A stretch of 64,000 nucleotides of DNA from Diphasiastrum complanatum (taxonomy: Eukaryota > Streptophyta > Lycopodiopsida > Lycopodiales > Lycopodiaceae): the NCBI GenBank assembly GCA_029204225.1, contig CM055113.1, forward strand, positions 28,997,252-29,061,251, in the 5' to 3' direction. This document shows positions 44,981 to 57,000 of this stretch, one piece after another; within the stretch, counting starts at the first letter, position 1, and each line of letters starts with the position of its first letter. The translations under genes and the position numbers were made by a program. The notes beneath the pieces were generated by a model. That model ran no database searches. It worked only from the letters and a program-made list of their open reading frames with translations, and was not told where the DNA came from.

Positions 44981-47900
44981 AGGCTCAATTGAGGAAATCT
45001 TACTGCCATTATAAGATTGTACCCTCACCAGATAGACAGCTAGTAGACAATGACAAGTCAATTAGCATAAAATGATTACTTTGTTTCACACGTAGCAAAT
45101 GCAGAACCACATATGACTCAGACTCAGATTTAGACTCCCGTGACAAGGTAACATGCAAGCACACATTCATGCAAACCAACAAGAATATGTCAAATACATG
45201 ACCAGGCTTGCATAATCTGTGGTATCCTATCGTACCAGCACCTGTCACCTGTAGATCCAATGCTACACCACTGGTCATCAAATTAGGTCTCCAACCATGG
45301 CCTACACCTATAACAAGATGCCCTCACGTCCAAGCATATCCAACTATCCAATAAGCCTTGAAAGCTGATCCCCATCCATTTCCCATGCTCCAAGCACATG
45401 AGTCTACCAAGGACTCAATGAATGAATGTACGCAAAACTCACCATAGGCTATACTTGAGTAGCTCACCCATCTCCCAGAGATACTGATGATGATTTTCCT
45501 CTCCTACAACCCATGTAGGCTCAACTTCCCATGCTTGATATTGCCAGCTCTGATTTGACTAGTACATAGGCCTCCCACCAAGGAGCCTATCTCCCCACAC
45601 ATCCATCATGTCAATCCAAACCAAAGCAAATGCAAACTAGATCCACTATCAGGATGAACAACTCACCCACGATCCATAGCATATCAGGTAGGATAGCTCT
45701 AGAACCCTGTACCCTGTACTATCTGATTACTAAGTATCCATTACTTGTTGATAGCTCCCCAAGAATCTATCCACCTGTAGTGCACCTAGACTCCAACTGG
45801 ATCTAACCAAAAAACTGCATCTTGCTTATCAAATAATGATGGATAACAAACATGGGACGCCAACCTGGAGACATGTGTGCATATAGCCATGCAGCTCACC
45901 TGATCACTCGCCAAAGTATCAATTGTCACTCAATGATTAACCATCCCCATCCCTGTTGGCTCACAACCATGGGCATGATGAATCCACATCATCCTGTAAT
46001 GCACTCCATGCCCTCAGGATATGTACCACCACTAGGTACACTCCATGCCACCTACCTCCAAGTAGGCTTGACCCGTCCCTAGGTCACCACATGATGCACC
46101 AGCTGAAGATCATCATCCATACATCAAATGGCATGTCATACCTGAGAAACTGTAGCATCTCCCTGAGTGCCACCCCAATGGACTCGTCATCCACATACTA
46201 TGCTCACCTGATGTCTCCGATCCTGGTCACCATCCTACTAGACATGTCGAACTCCAAAGCATCATCTGCTCTACCTGGCTCCTAGCATCTGCTCGCTCTC
46301 CGTGGCTATGTGCCACCTGACACCATGCCAATGCAAGCATATCCCTGAGTCGCCGCTCATGGTATCCTGAGACCATTGTCTCCCTAATCGTACTGAGGTA
46401 TATGACTCTACGTGACTTCCTCTAGGCTTATCCCTGATCTCACCACCTGAGAATCTGCACCATGGAAATTCCAACACCTATGCCAAGCCTAGACTCCTAC
46501 AAATACAGCCAAATGCATGAAAGCTATAGGTAGCTTATCCATGCCCATGATGGTAGATGCTTTCCCATCGATGCCAATGTCCAAAACTGGCCCCCTGCTG
46601 TAATGCCAACATGTACTCCCAAATGAGCACACCATGAAGTCACCATCATTGTCCCCTCTAGTAGATCACTAACAAAACACTCACCATAGTGTTTTCCCTT
46701 TGATCACACCCCGTGCGATCTCCATCAGCTCTCCAACCTAGAGCTGGCTCCCAAAGCTTCACGCTTTGTCCATTTGCATTTGTAGCATCCTGATTCCATC
46801 ATGAATCCCATTTATAAGTCTTGTCCATGCCAATGACTCAAGTCCAATATGAAATAGCTACTCCCTGATGACCATCCCATGTCATCCTGCAGTGATATCC
46901 CTACCAGGTATTCCAATGCCATCCCTAATCACAAAGATCTGCGCATCTATCTTGTAGTGCCCACCTGTATTCCCCCAAGCTAGCTCCAAGCTGCTCCCGT
47001 GAATGGTTCCAAACCACTCCTTGAGAATAAATCGTGATATCAACTCCAAAGTTGCCATCAAGTCCCTCACATGATTGTGCATGCCAATATCCCTCTACGT
47101 GACCCTGTGAGATCTTCCATGGCCCAAACCAAATGATCTGTACCCTATCATCAGTGGAATCTGCATCATCCCTGATGCAATCCTGATATGGCAAATTGAC
47201 TTGACTTACCCAGAATAGGCAGTTGAAGTGTATCTCTTCGATGACAGACCTGATACACTGCTCCACAGCTAAAATAGCTTGATCAAAATTGACTTACTGA
47301 CTACAAAACCACAAAATCATCACACTCACCACTCTCCAAGAGTCTCCAAAGCGTGATTATTGACCCGTTCTTCATCCTCTGCATGTCCCACACACAGCTC
47401 GTCCAATGCAAGTCCGCTATCTTGCCCAATGGCTTCCAACTGGCACCACCTCGCACTTCCATCACCCATGACCACCAATATGTGTGTACCTCCAAGCTAG
47501 TCCATATTTCCCTTTGAAAGAGAAATTTTCAAGATACAGATGCGTGTGTCAATGCAGCTATAACCTAACTCGACAATGCCACTACCGATCATACTTGTGA
47601 GAGCGTTCCTCCAAAATGCCACTTGATGTTGGTTGGTTCGAACCCCAAGAGTTGAACCTGATCACAAGAAATTTTCACCCATAACTAGCATACCATGCCT
47701 ACCTCTCACCTATGATTGCTTGCCCTCTCAAAATTGTTGCCAATGATGAATAGTCATGCCGCCAAACTGCACTTTCATCACCAAAACTAGCTTTCTCCAC
47801 ACAAATCCGCTACCATTTGCTCCCATACTATATTTGTCGCTTCTAAAAATCATGTTACCCTATTAGAAGTAAGCAATAATGATTCCAAAGCGATAATGCC

Positions 47901-49300
47901 TCATTGTACCGCCCTGTAACAGGTTTCACCATCCAAAAATTGCCCCAAATTTGGCCCTATAGTACTCAAATAGCAAATGTAGCCCATCACTAGGTCACCA
48001 GCACTCCGCTCAATAGAATGTTGACAAAAACCCCCCAAAATGCGTTTCTCCCTAATCTATAATGTTGCTCTGTCCATTGGCTCTGAGCAGCCAGTTTCAG
48101 GGGTCAATTTGGCCCAAGAATGGCCAAAAAAAGTGCCCTCTAGCCAAAGTTATCCCTTTTCAAAGGAATTGCTTGCAAAATGAACTAATTCTTTACAAAG
48201 AATATTTTCAGTGAAGAAATCTCAATTCTGAACTCCGGGTCCCTTTCAAAATTTCAAATTGAATGTTTTTACTGAAGTTGAAGGCCCAATGGCCCTTCGG
48301 ACCCCTTCAACCTTTCATGAGCCCTTTATCTCACCATCCAATGGTGGTTCACCATCCAAAGGCTCACAATACCCCCCAAGTATTTGATCTAAGTCATCGA
48401 TCTTGATAGAGCCTCACCCTATGGCTCTGCCTGCCCCTGCGTGCCGAAGAACGTTTCTGGTCCGCTAGCACCCTCAATACGTTGGCGCTCCGATGGGGTT
48501 GGATGTGCGCGAGTGCTGTCCGTGCTCCATCCTCCCTTCTTCCTCATCTTTGCAAGGTTTTTCTTGCCACAATTGAACATCGATCCATCTCCCTGGATGA
48601 TCCACGTCGCTCTACGACTAGCTGCAATCAGGGTCGCCCTGCTCCAGCGCCCATCCTTACCAGTTTATAGATCAGAAAAACACTTCTAACAGAGAAAGAT
48701 CCAAGGTTTTTCACCTTAAAACCCTAGTTGAGCAAGAAAATATTCTTGGGCTATACTCAGTCTTTTACTGAGCTTCTTCTTGCAACCTTCTTCCACACTA
48801 AGGTCGCCCTACCTCCAGTGCCTTGATACAATTTACGGTTTTGAAATCGGTGCAATATTGATTGCAAATAGTCTGATTTTCCCATAAATCCGTCAACACC
48901 CCATAAAACTAGAAATTTTTCAGATTTTTTTAGTTTTCCACCCAATCGATCCCCGTAAATTGCTGTGGTTGTCATCCACTGCTCTTTGCAGACCCTCTGC
49001 AAGCCCTGTCGCATCAAACGGCTGTCCACACAGTGAATTATGAGGCCACCATCAATGATTTTCCCGAAACCACCGAATTGCAAGATTTTTTGTGAATCCA
49101 CCTACGACAATCGTTCTGATCTTCCGCGAAGCTCCAATCGAAGAAGATTTCTAACTCCAACATCATCTTCAAAGAAAGCAATCTCTCAATTGGAACATGT
49201 TCTATTGAGGGGCATGTCAAAATACAGAAAAATGAAAATCTTTCAAGAAAGTTAGCCAATATGCCTACTAAGCCAAAAGCATGTCGATTTTTATCAAACC
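44981..49300. other. C-rich block of unknown nature
   Basis: For about 4.3 kb the plus strand is rich in 'ccatgcc', 'ctcacc' and 'cctgat' words and poor in G, unlike both flanks. Open frames are short (up to about 114 codons, minus strand at 47266-46925 and 49101-48757) and match nothing I know. I found no direct-repeat LTR pair, primer site or poly(A). It may be a non-coding, non-autonomous retroelement in minus orientation, or a decayed element of unknown type. Confidence 0.4.
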
Positions 49301-49345
49301 ATACAAGTATAGCTTCTAGTATTCATCATTTCGTCTGAAAGGATA

Positions 49346-49530
49346 TCATTGTTGCAACATAGGACTTTGAGGTGAGTGTTGAGGTATGGAAGAAACTTGA
49401 TAGTATGGTTAAAATTTTAAGGAAACACATATTTACTGATATCAATAAACAAGTTCTACAAAAGACCTGTGTGGAGTTTGTTGATGTAGTATTAAAAGCA
49501 TGGGGAGCAAATCACATCACTCATTACATG
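49346..49530 (+). pseudogene. Gene X, copy 2: penultimate exon
   Basis: The open reading EVWKKLDSMVKILRKHIFTD, then CVEFVDVVLKAWGANHITHYM, ends at ATG before 'gtcagt', a plausible donor at 49531. The W-G-x-x-H-I-T-x-Y-M block sits where, as I recall, members of the uncharacterised protein family have W/F-G-x-x-x-I-T-P-Y-M-H. A TAG lies just upstream, near 49345. Confidence 0.45.
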
Positions 49531-49611
49531 GTCAGTGAAAATAAATAGACTTTGTTCCTATTGAATTGTTTATGTTGATCTAAATAAGATATATCCTACA
49601 TTTCTACCTTG

Positions 49612-49808
49612 TGTGACATATACTAAGAGATTATACAACATTCCTTGCAAACACATATGGAAGCTTGAGTATTTGGTCATCACAAGGTATGGAGAAATCA
49701 CATTACCAAGCATGGGCAACATTTCATCGAAACACTCAACATGGAAGAACCATTGAAAATAGAAACTATATCTGTCAATTATTTCAATGGTTTTACCACA
49801 TAGTTTAA
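49612..49808 (+). pseudogene. Gene X, copy 2: last exon
   Basis: Reads HILRDYTTFLANT, then YGSLSIWSSQGMEKSHYQAW, then TQHGRT and QLFQWFYH to a TAA near 49808. It matches the minus-strand copy at 19727-19550 at 35 of 58 residues, with the central 14 residues (GSLSIWSSQGMEKS) identical. It runs tail to tail into gene Y copy 2, as in copy 1. Confidence 0.6.
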
Positions 49809-50070
49809 ATTCGACAAATAACCAGATCAGAGAACGTCGAAATTGCTCCACAACACTGTGTCATATTATGGATTGTACAAGAGATATACTATTTATAATA
49901 CAAAAGAGAAATTTAGTCTTCATCAGATTTGTCATCATCTCTAATGGTTGTGTTATCATGGAGGAATTCTCGACTTCCAAATGAATCTAATAAATGTGCA
50001 TTGTCCTTATTACCACTTAATTCTATGTGGTATAAATAGTTAATATAAAGAAAGGTTTTGGTCCAATTAG

Positions 50071-50953
50071 TCATGATATGCAAAAGAGAAACCTGATACT
50101 TCTTTCCGGAATGGGAAGGCAAATAGCTTCATGGCTAATATGTAGTATACAAAAAATAATGGGAGCTGAAAAAAAAAAAGGTTTAGGCCCATATCCTAGA
50201 ATTTTTAGAACATATGATCTCTTTGCAAAAATGGTTTTATTAGATCTTAAAAACTTATGCCCTCCTAAGTAGTGTGACAATGTCTTAACATCCACAATCA
50301 AGGTTTCACCCACAGGGCTGAACTTGGAATGGACAATGCATATATCATTATTTTGAAAATGTCTCAAATAGTAGCCCAGTCCACTGTCTCTATGAAACGT
50401 GCTTAAATGTTGTCTAAAGCCTTCTCTTCGAGTAGCAAAATCTTCTATTATAGGTGTATTTTGTCCACAATAGAGAGAGATATTAAGTAATAATGCATCT
50501 TTCAGACATTAAAAACATAAATGCAATTTACACATTTCTCATCATCAACGGTAATAAAAATCTTCATCATCTATATTATGAACCCCAATATAAGAAGAGT
50601 CATTTGTAAACTACATTTTTGAAAGGAGCATGCAAGCCCAATTGAGATTAGAAGGCAATAAACTCTTCCTTTGAAGGGACACAATGGTTGTGGTCATGAA
50701 CATTTGAAATTGCCCTCTGAAGACACTCCTCACCGGTTAGAAGAACTTCATCTTTTTCATAATTGACATTGGGAAACGGGTCATCAGTCTCAAAATCTTT
50801 GATATTTGCACTAGATAACAGACATAGGATTTTGTCTTTTCTATAGTCAAAAAAATTGCACAAATTTGTAGTATAAAGTATAGAGACATCTATCCAAGTG
50901 TAAGTAGGTGATTTGGCCATTTTTGGCATTAGAGGAAAAATAGGCAAGTACAC
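50071..50953 (-). pseudogene. Gene Y, copy 2
   Basis: On the minus strand, the acidic middle (SSANIKDFETDDPFPNVNYE, then NHCVPSKEEF) at 50860-50650 corresponds to LEKD...PSEEEF of copy 1. The HNIDDED region ends in DEKC before 'gtaaat' near 50533, the same intron position as in copy 1. After the intron come FHRDSGLGYYLRHFQNNDIC and VHSKF, then KTLSHYLGGHKFLRSNKTIF and LKILGYGP at 50290-50190. In the last conserved stretch 19 of 34 residues equal copy 1. Stops and frame shifts interrupt it. The 5' end is cut by the LTR-like repeat that starts near 50904. Confidence 0.58.
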
Positions 50954-51660
50954 ATGTCAAAGCATGATTAGGCCTAAAGTAGGTTGTGATGTAGCTCAAG
51001 TGAAGTTAGGCTTATGACATTTGTCAAGTAGAGATTTGGTGTGTGACATGACCCTATATGTTGGCATGAGAGTTAGGGTCCAATCAAAAGAGAGATATTC
51101 ATCAATTTGGCCCAATCAAGTTTGAGGGCTCTTATGTCACTCAACCAATAGGATTTAGAGGAGGAAAAGAGGGGGTCCAATCATGTTTCACTCTCCTTCA
51201 TTTTAGATTGCTAGTTATATGTGCCTTACACTCATTGTATGTAAGTTTTTGGAGCTATTAGATTTCTACACTATTTTAATTTGGTCAATCTTGAGTTTCT
51301 CTCTCTAGCCAAGTTTTCTCACTTGGATTCTCTCTCTACCCAAGAGGAGGGCATTTTCACACTTAGTTTTCAGCTGTACAAGTCTCCACACGTGTGAATG
51401 TACTTGTCTTGATGATTTATGCATGGTCGGAAAGTGCTCTTGCCTAAGATTTGTGGAATAGATCTTGATTTTCAATCTATGTGTGATCTATGTGCAATCA
51501 CCACATCTTAGGAGATCAAAAGCTCACTTTGTGGCATTCCCACACATGTGAATTTTCAAAGATTGCTTGTAAATTTTACAAGATAGATCTATGTGTAATC
51601 ACACACATCTTAGGAGATCATTCACATTGTTTGAGATGTCCTCACACGCGTGAAAAATAC
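50904..51660 (+). repeat. LTR-like dispersed repeat, copy 2, with an internal duplication
   Basis: The first 270 bases match 31846-32105. Further right are CT-rich words and three palindrome-like sites (CACACGTGTG near 51392, CACACATGTG near 51541, CACACGCGTG near 51643). A unit of about 100 bases with 'gatctatgtg', 'aatcac' and 'atcttaggagatca' is duplicated (51484-51520 and 51583-51620). No primer site or internal domain follows, so it may be a solo LTR. Confidence 0.6.
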
Positions 51661-51674
51661 ACATTCTAGATCTA

Positions 51675-52295
51675 GTGGATAAAGGTTGGGATAGTATGAT
51701 AGTCAAAGACATAGAGTGTAGAATTAAAAAATCTTCTATGACCTTATGTTATCATATTGAGAGACAAATGCTTAGTCTTACATTTAGTTACCAGAGACGG
51801 AAAAGAATAAGTGGTTCTTGGATGCCACTAGATCAAGACCTTGAAATTAGGCATGCAATAGATACATATATTCAAAATAGACTAGAAGATGTGTTTGAAA
51901 GTTTGAATATTAAGCTCAATACTAACAACACTCAATTTGTTATAGAAAATATTCTCTTCAAAAAAATATTTCATTATTGAAGGAAGCTAGCCATCAACAT
52001 TCTTGTGGGTGTTGTTGGCTGAAATTTAATTAGAAAGTTGAGAATGATTGGAATGTTTATGAAGCCTTACATATTATGGTGGAGCAAAGATGAATTCTCA
52101 AGGTACAAAAAAGATATACTCCAAAAAGATTTTTTTTTTTTGAGCCACCAACAACTGTTCTTATCGGACATCATTTGCATGGGAGACAATTTTGGAGTAT
52201 GATGAAAAATTTTGTTTGAATGCACTACATGGCAGCTCGTCATTGGCTGTCCACACACACTTTCCATAAAGAAGAGAAAAAAAAAAAAAAAAAGT
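51675..52295 (+). pseudogene. Unidentified coding-like remnant ending in an A-run
   Basis: The open frame 51675-51980 (DLEIRHAIDTYIQNRLEDVF region) is followed, in other frames, by protein-like text: NDWNVYEALHIMVEQR, then YTPKRFFFFEPPTTVLIGHH and HGRQFWSMM up to about 52215. A run of about 18 A lies at 52277-52295. I do not recognise the protein. The A-run could be a retroposon tail, but no target duplication was found. Confidence 0.3.
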
Positions 52296-52299
52296 AAAG

Positions 52300-54061
52300 T
52301 ACCCATCCAACATGGGTTTGAAGTAATCCTATGTAATTTTTCCTAGACTGTGATGGATAACTTGTTTAACTTATGTATATTATAGTAACGATGGATTTGG
52401 AACTTCAAACCAATGCTGGATAGATATTGAAAATTTTAATATCTGTCATGTTTTGGGATTAGACTTTTTACAAAAATTGGACATCCATGTTTTGGGATTA
52501 TACCTTCTGCAAAAATTTGATACTAGCTATGTATATAAGCATGTCTATAAATTGGTGGTTGGTGTAGACCAGCCGTGGTATTGCAAGGGTGATACCAATT
52601 GAGTATAAACCCGAGATGGATGCTATATTGATACCATGGCAAATATGAATATTGACTAGGCTACAACTAGCCCTAGTCAAGTATCTACCCTAGTATCAAA
52701 GAGTCATATATCAATCGGGTCGGTTATTTGATACCCAAGTTTATACGTGTATTGATACTAGTCATGCACCTATATACTTGTGAAAAATTGCTCCAAATTG
52801 ACTAAAATAATCGACCTTACTAGTTATCATTAATAATATTTGACTAGTGTGCCCAATTCCCAGATCTATGAGATAATGAGAGTTACCGATTGATTTATTA
52901 AATTTTCTCAGTTTTCAAGCAGATCTAGATTAGTTATATATTTACGTTTGCCTTTGAGCGTTCAATCTTAATATCTTTTATCATGTAATTCTCGATGCGA
53001 TTTTCCATCTTTCTTTCAATTAATTAATGTTTTCATTGACACATTGAGTGAGTGATTTATAATTCATGAGATGTTGTGAAGATGACTAGGGAGACTAGTT
53101 TACTAAATGATCTCCTGATCAGACTAAGACACCTGTTATAGATCACGAGTCACGACCCTGCTTTTAATCCGTCTATTCAGACAATGGACACAAATTGTAG
53201 AAACTCGTTTTTGCGATCCATATCATGGTTTTGTTGATAAGGAGGAATTCGCTGGCCTTTGTTGCAGAAGACTTTTGCTTCTCCTAGAATTCTTGGCTTT
53301 CATAGTTACTCTGTTCTTCGATTTTACTGTTTGCCTTCTGACTTTTGGCCCATCCAAAGGCTAGCGGTGTCTCATCATACTTGCAAATGCATCTTAAAGG
53401 TCTGTTTTTATCATGTAAAGGTACTGGATCAAAACATAGCCTCATTGATCAACAGGGAAGAGGGTGAGATGCATGCTGTCAGGTTATTATTTAAGATACA
53501 TGTGAATATTTTCTAAAATCTGCTGAAAGTAGAGCCAAAGGGAGGCACGGTGGTGATGCAGTGAAGATGAGAAGATAACGGTACCTAGGGGGAGTTAGCG
53601 AGATAAATTCTCTTGGCAGGCATCGGAACGAAACAAAACTGGATCAGAACATTCTCCATTATCAAGAATACCTTTTAAAATCAGAACATCATTTTATGCC
53701 CCTTTTAGTGCAGGTACAAAGTGGAGATTAGGCGCCAAGAATTTAGTTGATGAATTTTTCTCAAAGTTATTTGATAAGGTTCTCCTACAATTTTGCATAG
53801 ATTATTTGATGAAAGAATTACCGCTGGCAATTAGTTATACAAGTAGTTGATCAATTTTCTAGATCCAGTAGTAAGCCGATCTTGAAACTCTTCTTTACCG
53901 CTCCAAGTTTCTTTTCTTGATTCACAACGTTTTAGCTTGCATTGATTATTTTCCAGCATACTTAAGACTTAAAGTTTACAGTTAATGAAGAACTTAAGTT
54001 GAACGACAAATTTCCACACTTTGCTTCCTAGCAGTGCGTCTGTTTTCCTATCGCCATTGCA
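52300..54061. other. Upstream region of the invertase gene
   Basis: No recognised element. The ORF at 53259-53516 is unsupported. The last 200 bases before the invertase ATG should hold its promoter and 5' UTR, but I see no clear TATA box at the expected distance. An LTR-free stretch of 1.7 kb is unusual in this window and fits a gene-proximal region. Confidence 0.4.
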
Positions 54062-57000
54062 ATGGCACCCGGGAAAGTCAGTTTTGTAAGCGACAAGGAA
54101 AGACGGAATAGCAGAGTGGCTGAAAATGAGGCAGGAAAGATTCTTGAGGGTAAAGGATTTTATGTACTAATGCCTGATAACAAAGCTGATTACCCAGAGT
54201 TTAAAACCCCGGCTAGAAGCCTAGGCACTTGCATAATATTCCGCTTCGTATTCCTCACAGCAATCTGCATTGCGATGATAATGTGCCTCTTACTTTTAAT
54301 ATGCTTGTACCAACCTCTTTTAGCACCTGCGAAAAGTGTCAAAGATACGGCCCGGAGCAAGCAATCGGCTAGCAAATTGCCTGTGCCTTCTACAACGAAA
54401 GGAGAAAGGTCTGCCAACCTTGTAGATAAATTTCTCTCAAGTCAGCGAACTGCATTTCATTTCCAACCTGAGAAAAATTGGATGAACGGTACGCCTTCTC
54501 AAGTGAAAGTATTTCTCGTAGCCGTTTGATTTGCTGTACGCTCTAGTGGACTCTTTCTCAACTACTTCTTGTCTCCACTATAAAGAATCATGTATTTGAG
54601 GACAATGTTTAGCATTGTTGTTGGACAGATCGTGTATGGGATCGTTATATCTACAAAAATTAAGTCTGCAGATCGATTCCGAGGGTTCTTGCGTTACAGT
54701 TTTATGAAGAACTTTTGTTGCTAGTAGCTTTCATTTGCATATTTGATTTGAACTCTAGCTTTTTATCATTGGAATAGCATGCATCAAATCTCAAGCAAAA
54801 CTACCTGCAAGGTCGGCCTAAAATTGCTCAAGTTTTTCAAATGTCTGAGGTTAGGGCTCTGATAGCTCTATTGTATATGAAGACTGTAGGCGTCCCCATG
54901 TTGCCTACATCTTTAGGATCCATTTTTTTATCATGAATTTGTTGTCCTCGTTGAATATTATATCTCTGGCAATGAGGAAGTTTCCCATTAAAGGATGTGC
55001 CCTTGTAGCATCAGCATACACCACGACTATGCATTTGAGTCCCTTCGCATCTAACTTTGTTCTTTTGGCCTTCACGATGTGCGTGTATGCTAGGCAACCA
55101 AAAACCTCGAGTGCTACACTGTTGGCTCTACTCCAAACCATTATTCATCTGGTGTCGTAGCCATCAATGGCCTTAAGGAGTGGGCGACCTATTCATCACA
55201 TAAATTGCCGTGCTGCTTCTGTCCACGAGATTTTTGGATCTCTTGTGAAACATGCATCCCCATGATCGTCCGGTTTTTTCATTCAGCAATCTCATTTTGC
55301 TTAGGGGTATAGAGCATTGTGAATACTGTTAATCCCACATGATGAGCAGAAATCGACAAAATTCTTGATCCTGTACTTGCCACCATTGTCGCTCCTTAGT
55401 TTCCTTAGTTTCTTGCCCAACCTGCCTCAGCCATTTGTTTGAATCTCTGGAAGGATTCGAACACCTGGGTTCTGTTTGAGTAGGTCTACATGGTTTATTT
55501 TGTTGAAATCTTATATGTCTACATGAATCTTTTTGTTGAAACCTTATATGGAAATCACAAAGTGTTTAGAGGCACTCATTGATGCAATCTCCATAGGTCC
55601 ACACATGTCAGAATGTACCAACTCTAGTGGTTCAGTGCACCTTTGCATCGAACCCTTTGGAGACAGCTTTTTCTGTTGTTTTCCATACACATAGGCTTCA
55701 CACCTTTCAAGACCTTTCTCTACATCAATGTTAAAATCCCTCAGCATGTTCTTCTTAGCAAGGTATCGCAAATGTCTTTCTGACCCCAGATGAGTCACTT
55801 GTTGGAGCCAGAGCTCATTGACTCTAGCATCCGTCAATGCCACACACAATATGGGCCTGTTGTCTATTTTGCCTTGCAGTTGACATAAGCCTCCCATCCT
55901 TATTCCAGTTGCCACAATTAGACCGTCTCCTTGTAACAGATTTGAAATCTAGAAATCTGACTTCTATTCCAAGAACTGCCATGCAAGACTTCCTTTAATA
56001 AGTTGGTACAGTTGTCCTGTTTGATCCAGACCACAGGCATATGGATCCCTTTCCAACGACATCTATTCTGGCACTATGACCTATGATCACCTCCTTTCCA
56101 CAATATTATTTGTAGGTAATAAAGGAGGACTTGTCAAAGCTCATGTCAGTCACAGCTCTAGGATACAAGTACCAAGCAATATCAGTTGCCCATGAGTACC
56201 CTTTCAGTTTGCTGGCAACTGGTACAAGTCGCAGCAGCCATCCGTTGAGTATGTTCTAAGGCTGACTTTCATGCTAGATCCATGAGAGCCATCATTGCAA
56301 TCAAGAACCAGTACAACTTGCTACTTATTCCGGTTGCTCTGACGGGAACTTATTAGAGAATTGGTTTGCTAAGCTTGACACATATTTTCAGATCTACCCT
56401 AAGACTGATCCTCAGAAGATCCAGTTGGCTGCTTTACACTTAGATGGACGCGTCGCCACGTGGTGGCAAGTTTATCGAGCTGATTTTGATCGGGAAGGGC
56501 TCCATATATGGCATACCTTTCGCCGTGACCTCCGTCATGCTATGATTGATCGTCAGTGGCTCGACCGCCAACGTGATACATTCCGTAGTCTCACTCAGAC
56601 CAATGACCTTGCTTTTTATACAAATTAGTTTATGGAACTTTCTTATCTTTTCACAGATCTACCGCCCACTGAGCTTATTTCTCATTACATTGCTGGGCTT
56701 CGTGGTGCCTTACGTTACGATGTTTCTTCCTTCCGTCCTCCCACACTTGTTGAGGTGATGTCTCTTGCCAATACTTGACAGCACAAGTACTCTGACACCC
56801 TTCCTTCCCGCTTCTCCCGACCCCGTCCTTCTGCTTCATCTTTTCCCACTATGTCCACCCCTACACCTGCCCCTTCAGTTCCAGTTCCTTGCATTGTGGA
56901 CCCTCGACCTGCTTTTGTCCGATGTTACACGTCTGCAGAGTTCGCTGACCTTCAGGATCCTATATCACACAGTTTGAGCAAGTTGCCTGATTTACTTGAG

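Noticed and set aside
47620..47650. GGTTCGAACCCC resembling a tRNA T-loop / B box
   Set aside because: The flanking five bases do not pair as a T-stem and no acceptor, D or anticodon arm can be built around it.
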